6,790 nucleotides of DNA, taken from Deltaproteobacteria bacterium (GTDB lineage Bacteria > Desulfobacterota > Desulfobaccia > Desulfobaccales > 0-14-0-80-60-11). Where the stretch lies: positions 1 through 6,790 of the forward strand of contig JAFDHU010000073.1 in NCBI GenBank assembly GCA_019308625.1, written 5' to 3'. The notes beneath the pieces were generated by a model. It saw nothing but the letters and a program-made list of their open reading frames with translations. It was not told the origin of the DNA and made no database searches. Both the position numbers and the translations under genes were made by a program. Positions 5,261 to 6,790 of the stretch are shown here, piece after piece (within the stretch, counting starts at the first letter, position 1; the number at the start of each line of letters is the position of its first letter).

Positions 5261-6649
5261 CTACCGGATCTGACCGCCGGGGCGGTACCGGCCCCTGATG
5301 GGCTTGTCAGTCTTCAAGGGTGACAAAACGCCCACAGTGCGGTTGTTAGGGATTAAATACCGGCGGGCCACCCGCTGCAGGTCCTCAGCGGTGACCGCCT
5401 GAATCTTGGGCAGATATTCCTTTACCAGGGTCCAGCGGGCCGTGGTGGCCAGCTTGCCCAGCAGCATGCCCCGGAAAAACAGGGAGTCCAGCGACATGTA
5501 GAAACCGGCGGTGACCTGGTTTTTGACCTTTTGCAGCTCCTGGTCGCCCACCAGTTCGGTTTGCAGGCGCCGGACTTCCCGGTCCAGGGCGGCCTCCAAC
5601 TGGGCCACGGTTTTGTCAGGCAGCGGCTGACCGTAAAGCACGAAGACCGACGGGTCCCGGGTGTCCAGGCTGTAGTCGCTGCCCGCCTCCAGGGCCAGAC
5701 GCTCTTTATACACCAGCCGGTGGTACAGGCGGGAGGAGCGTCCCTGGGAGAGCAATTCGTTGAGGACCTCCAGGGCGAAACTATCGGGGTGCTTCCAGTT
5801 AGGGACATGATAGACCATGAGGAGATAAGGCAACTGGGCCTCCCGCTGCACTATCACCCGCCGCTCTCCGTACTGCTGGGGCTCCTGGGCTGTAACCAGC
5901 GGCGGCTCCGGCCCCCTGGGGATGACCCCGTAGATCTTCTCCGCCAAGTCCAGGACCTCTTTGGGGTCCACGTCCCCCGCCACCACCAAGGTGGCGTTAT
6001 TGGGCTGATAGTAAGTATCATAGTAGCGCTTAAAGTCCTGATAGGACAAGCTTTCAATGTCGTGGTACCAGCCGATTACCGGCCACTGGTAGGGGTGGGC
6101 CTTGAAGGCCGCGGCCCAGGTTTCTTCCACCAGAAAACTCACCGGATCATCCTCGGTGCGCAGGCGCCGCTCTTCCAGCACCACCTGCCGCTCGGTGTCA
6201 AAATCTTTGGGACTCACTTTGAGGTGGCGCATGCGGTCGGCTTCCATTTCCATCCAGCGTTTGAGTTCCGTGGCCGGACCGATTTGGAAATAGGCGGTGA
6301 AATCCCGGCCAGTGAAGGCGTTCTCACTGCCGCCATAACGCTGCACCATGCGGGAAAATTCCTTGGGGCCGTATTTTTCCGTGCCCTTGAACATCAGGTG
6401 CTCGGTGAGGTGGGAAAGTCCGGTTTTGCCCAGCCGTTCATTGCGCGACCCCACCCGGTACCAGACCTGCTGGGTGACCACGGGCGCCCGGGGCTCCCTC
6501 AGCACCAGCACTTTCATGCCGTTTTTCAGAGTGTGTTCCACCACCTGGGCAAAGGGTCCGCTATCCTGCGCCGCGGCCGGCAGACACGCAAGGCAGACCG
6601 CCAGCCAGCTCGCGGCCAGCAGCAGCGTTTTTCGTGCCGATGGCCTCAC
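5261..6649 (-). CDS. M16 zinc metallopeptidase subunit A (catalytic, HxxEH)
   Basis: This 462-residue protein is an exported M16B peptidase, related to the mitochondrial processing peptidase beta subunit. A Sec signal peptide covers about residues 1-27 (cleavage after PAAA before Gln28). The N-terminal half contains the inverted zinc motif HLTEH (His80, Glu83, His84) followed after 75 residues by a Glu pair in VVLEERR (Glu159/Glu160), matching the H-x-x-E-H-x(74-76)-E pattern. YYQPNNATLVVAGDVDP (213-229) closes the first half. In the second half the usual R-G-L-A-Y segment reads E-R-L-A-L (316-320), so the substrate-binding Arg and Tyr are missing. They survive in the next gene, subunit B, 21 bases downstream in the same frame. 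This suggests a heterodimer with one composite active site. The start is GTG at 6649: a TAG stop lies in frame ten codons upstream, no ATG fits, and AAGGAGGG lies ten bases upstream. It is the first gene visible in the operon with subunit B and htrA. Substrates are unknown. Confidence 0.94.
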   Translation of the reverse strand: MRPSARKTLLLAASWLAVCLACLPAAAQDSGPFAQVVEHTLKNGMKVLVLREPRAPVVTQQVWYRVGSRNERLGKTGLSHLTEHLMFKGTEKYGPKEFSRMVQRYGGSENAFTGRDFTAYFQIGPATELKRWMEMEADRMRHLKVSPKDFDTERQVVLEERRLRTEDDPVSFLVEETWAAAFKAHPYQWPVIGWYHDIESLSYQDFKRYYDTYYQPNNATLVVAGDVDPKEVLDLAEKIYGVIPRGPEPPLVTAQEPQQYGERRVIVQREAQLPYLLMVYHVPNWKHPDSFALEVLNELLSQGRSSRLYHRLVYKERLALEAGSDYSLDTRDPSVFVLYGQPLPDKTVAQLEAALDREVRRLQTELVGDQELQKVKNQVTAGFYMSLDSLFFRGMLLGKLATTARWTLVKEYLPKIQAVTAEDLQRVARRYLIPNNRTVGVLSPLKTDKPIRGRYRPGGQIR

Positions 6650-6677
6650 CTTAAGATATCCCTCCTTAAGATCTCCC
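6649..6677 (-). repeat. 15-base tandem duplication containing the subunit A ribosome binding site and GTG start
   Basis: On the minus strand GGGAGATCTTAAGG (6664-6677) is repeated as GGGATATCTTAAGG (6649-6662) with a single mismatch and a 15-base period. The first copy runs into AAGGAGGG (6660-6667), a strong Shine-Dalgarno sequence ten bases before the start. In the second copy the equivalent bases read AAGGTGAGG and contain the GTG start codon itself. The period equals five codons, so the frame is unaffected. Confidence 0.6.
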
Positions 6678-6740
6678 TAGCCTGGGGGAAAATTTATCCG
6701 GGTCCACCCTCTGACCCCGGAAAATTCAAAAAATCCAATG
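6650..6740 (-). other. Leader region of the M16-M16-htrA operon
   Basis: These 91 bases separate the subunit A start from the nearest stop of a possible upstream gene. Besides the tandem duplication next to the start, the strand holds an A/T-rich stretch (ATTGGATTTTTTGAATTTT, 6721-6739) and an imperfect GC stem closed by CCGGG and CCCGG (about 6698-6720). No -35/-10 pair with good spacing was found. A promoter may lie here or further upstream outside the window. Confidence 0.4.
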
Positions 6741-6790
6741 CTACTCATCCAATTTCCTTTGCAGCCGCCTTGCCGGCAAGTCCCTTGCAG
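6741..6790 (-). CDS. Possible 3' tail of an upstream minus-strand gene
   Basis: Two overlapping minus-strand frames enter from the window edge and end here. One gives ARDLPARRLQRKLDE with stop TAG at 6741-6743; the other gives CKGLAGKAAAKEIG with stop TGA at 6745-6747. Both look like ordinary charged protein C-termini and both stop next to the A/T-rich leader. The first has more G or C at third codon positions (10 of 15 against 7 of 14), as expected in this GC-rich genome, so it is the slightly better candidate. With so few residues neither the frame nor the family can be settled. Confidence 0.3.
   Translation of the reverse strand, partial: ARDLPARRLQRKLDE

Noticed and set aside
6564..6649. 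Subunit A as a lipoprotein, because of cysteines in its signal peptide (VCLAC)
   Set aside because: Neither Cys19 nor Cys22 has a proper lipobox before it, while PAAA before Gln28 is a standard signal peptidase I site.

Overview
The window (6,790 bases, GC-rich) looks like chromosomal DNA of a Gram-negative bacterium. Four of the six genes encode exported proteins: one lipoprotein and three proteins with Sec signal peptides, including an HtrA/MucD-type protease. The mix of genes and the GC-rich codon usage would suit a Desulfobacterota (deltaproteobacterial) lineage, but that placement is an impression, not a demonstration. There is no sign of phage, transposon, CRISPR or tRNA/rRNA.

Layout, left to right. 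(1) 1-849, plus strand: the 3' three quarters of a fold-type I PLP-dependent aminotransferase, cut by the window edge. (2) 850-1060: a gene-free gap between convergent genes, holding three consecutive GC-rich palindromes. (3) 1061-1576, minus strand: a YacP/Rae1-like NYN-domain RNase with an unusually charged tail. (4) 1577-1705: a divergent intergenic region with a possible promoter. (5) 1706-2344, plus strand: a lipoprotein L,D-transpeptidase (YkuD domain) with a variant active-site motif. (6) 2345-2424: a convergent gap with a hairpin. (7) 2425-6649, minus strand: a tight three-gene operon, transcribed right to left, encoding M16 peptidase subunit A (GTG start), M16 subunit B, and an HtrA/DegQ/MucD-type serine protease. 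(8) 6650-6790: leader of that operon and possibly the tail of a further upstream minus-strand gene.

The most informative observation is that the two M16 proteins are complementary. Subunit A has the zinc motif HLTEH but has lost the C-terminal Arg/Tyr substrate-binding pair. Subunit B has lost every zinc-motif residue but keeps the RGLAY segment. This is the division of labour known from mitochondrial processing peptidase and from two-subunit bacterial M16B peptidases, so the pair is best read as an obligate heterodimer in the periplasm. The HtrA start overlaps the end of subunit B by 20 bases, tying the dimer to a periplasmic quality-control protease. Apart from this, the genes belong to known families, and I see no wholly new system.
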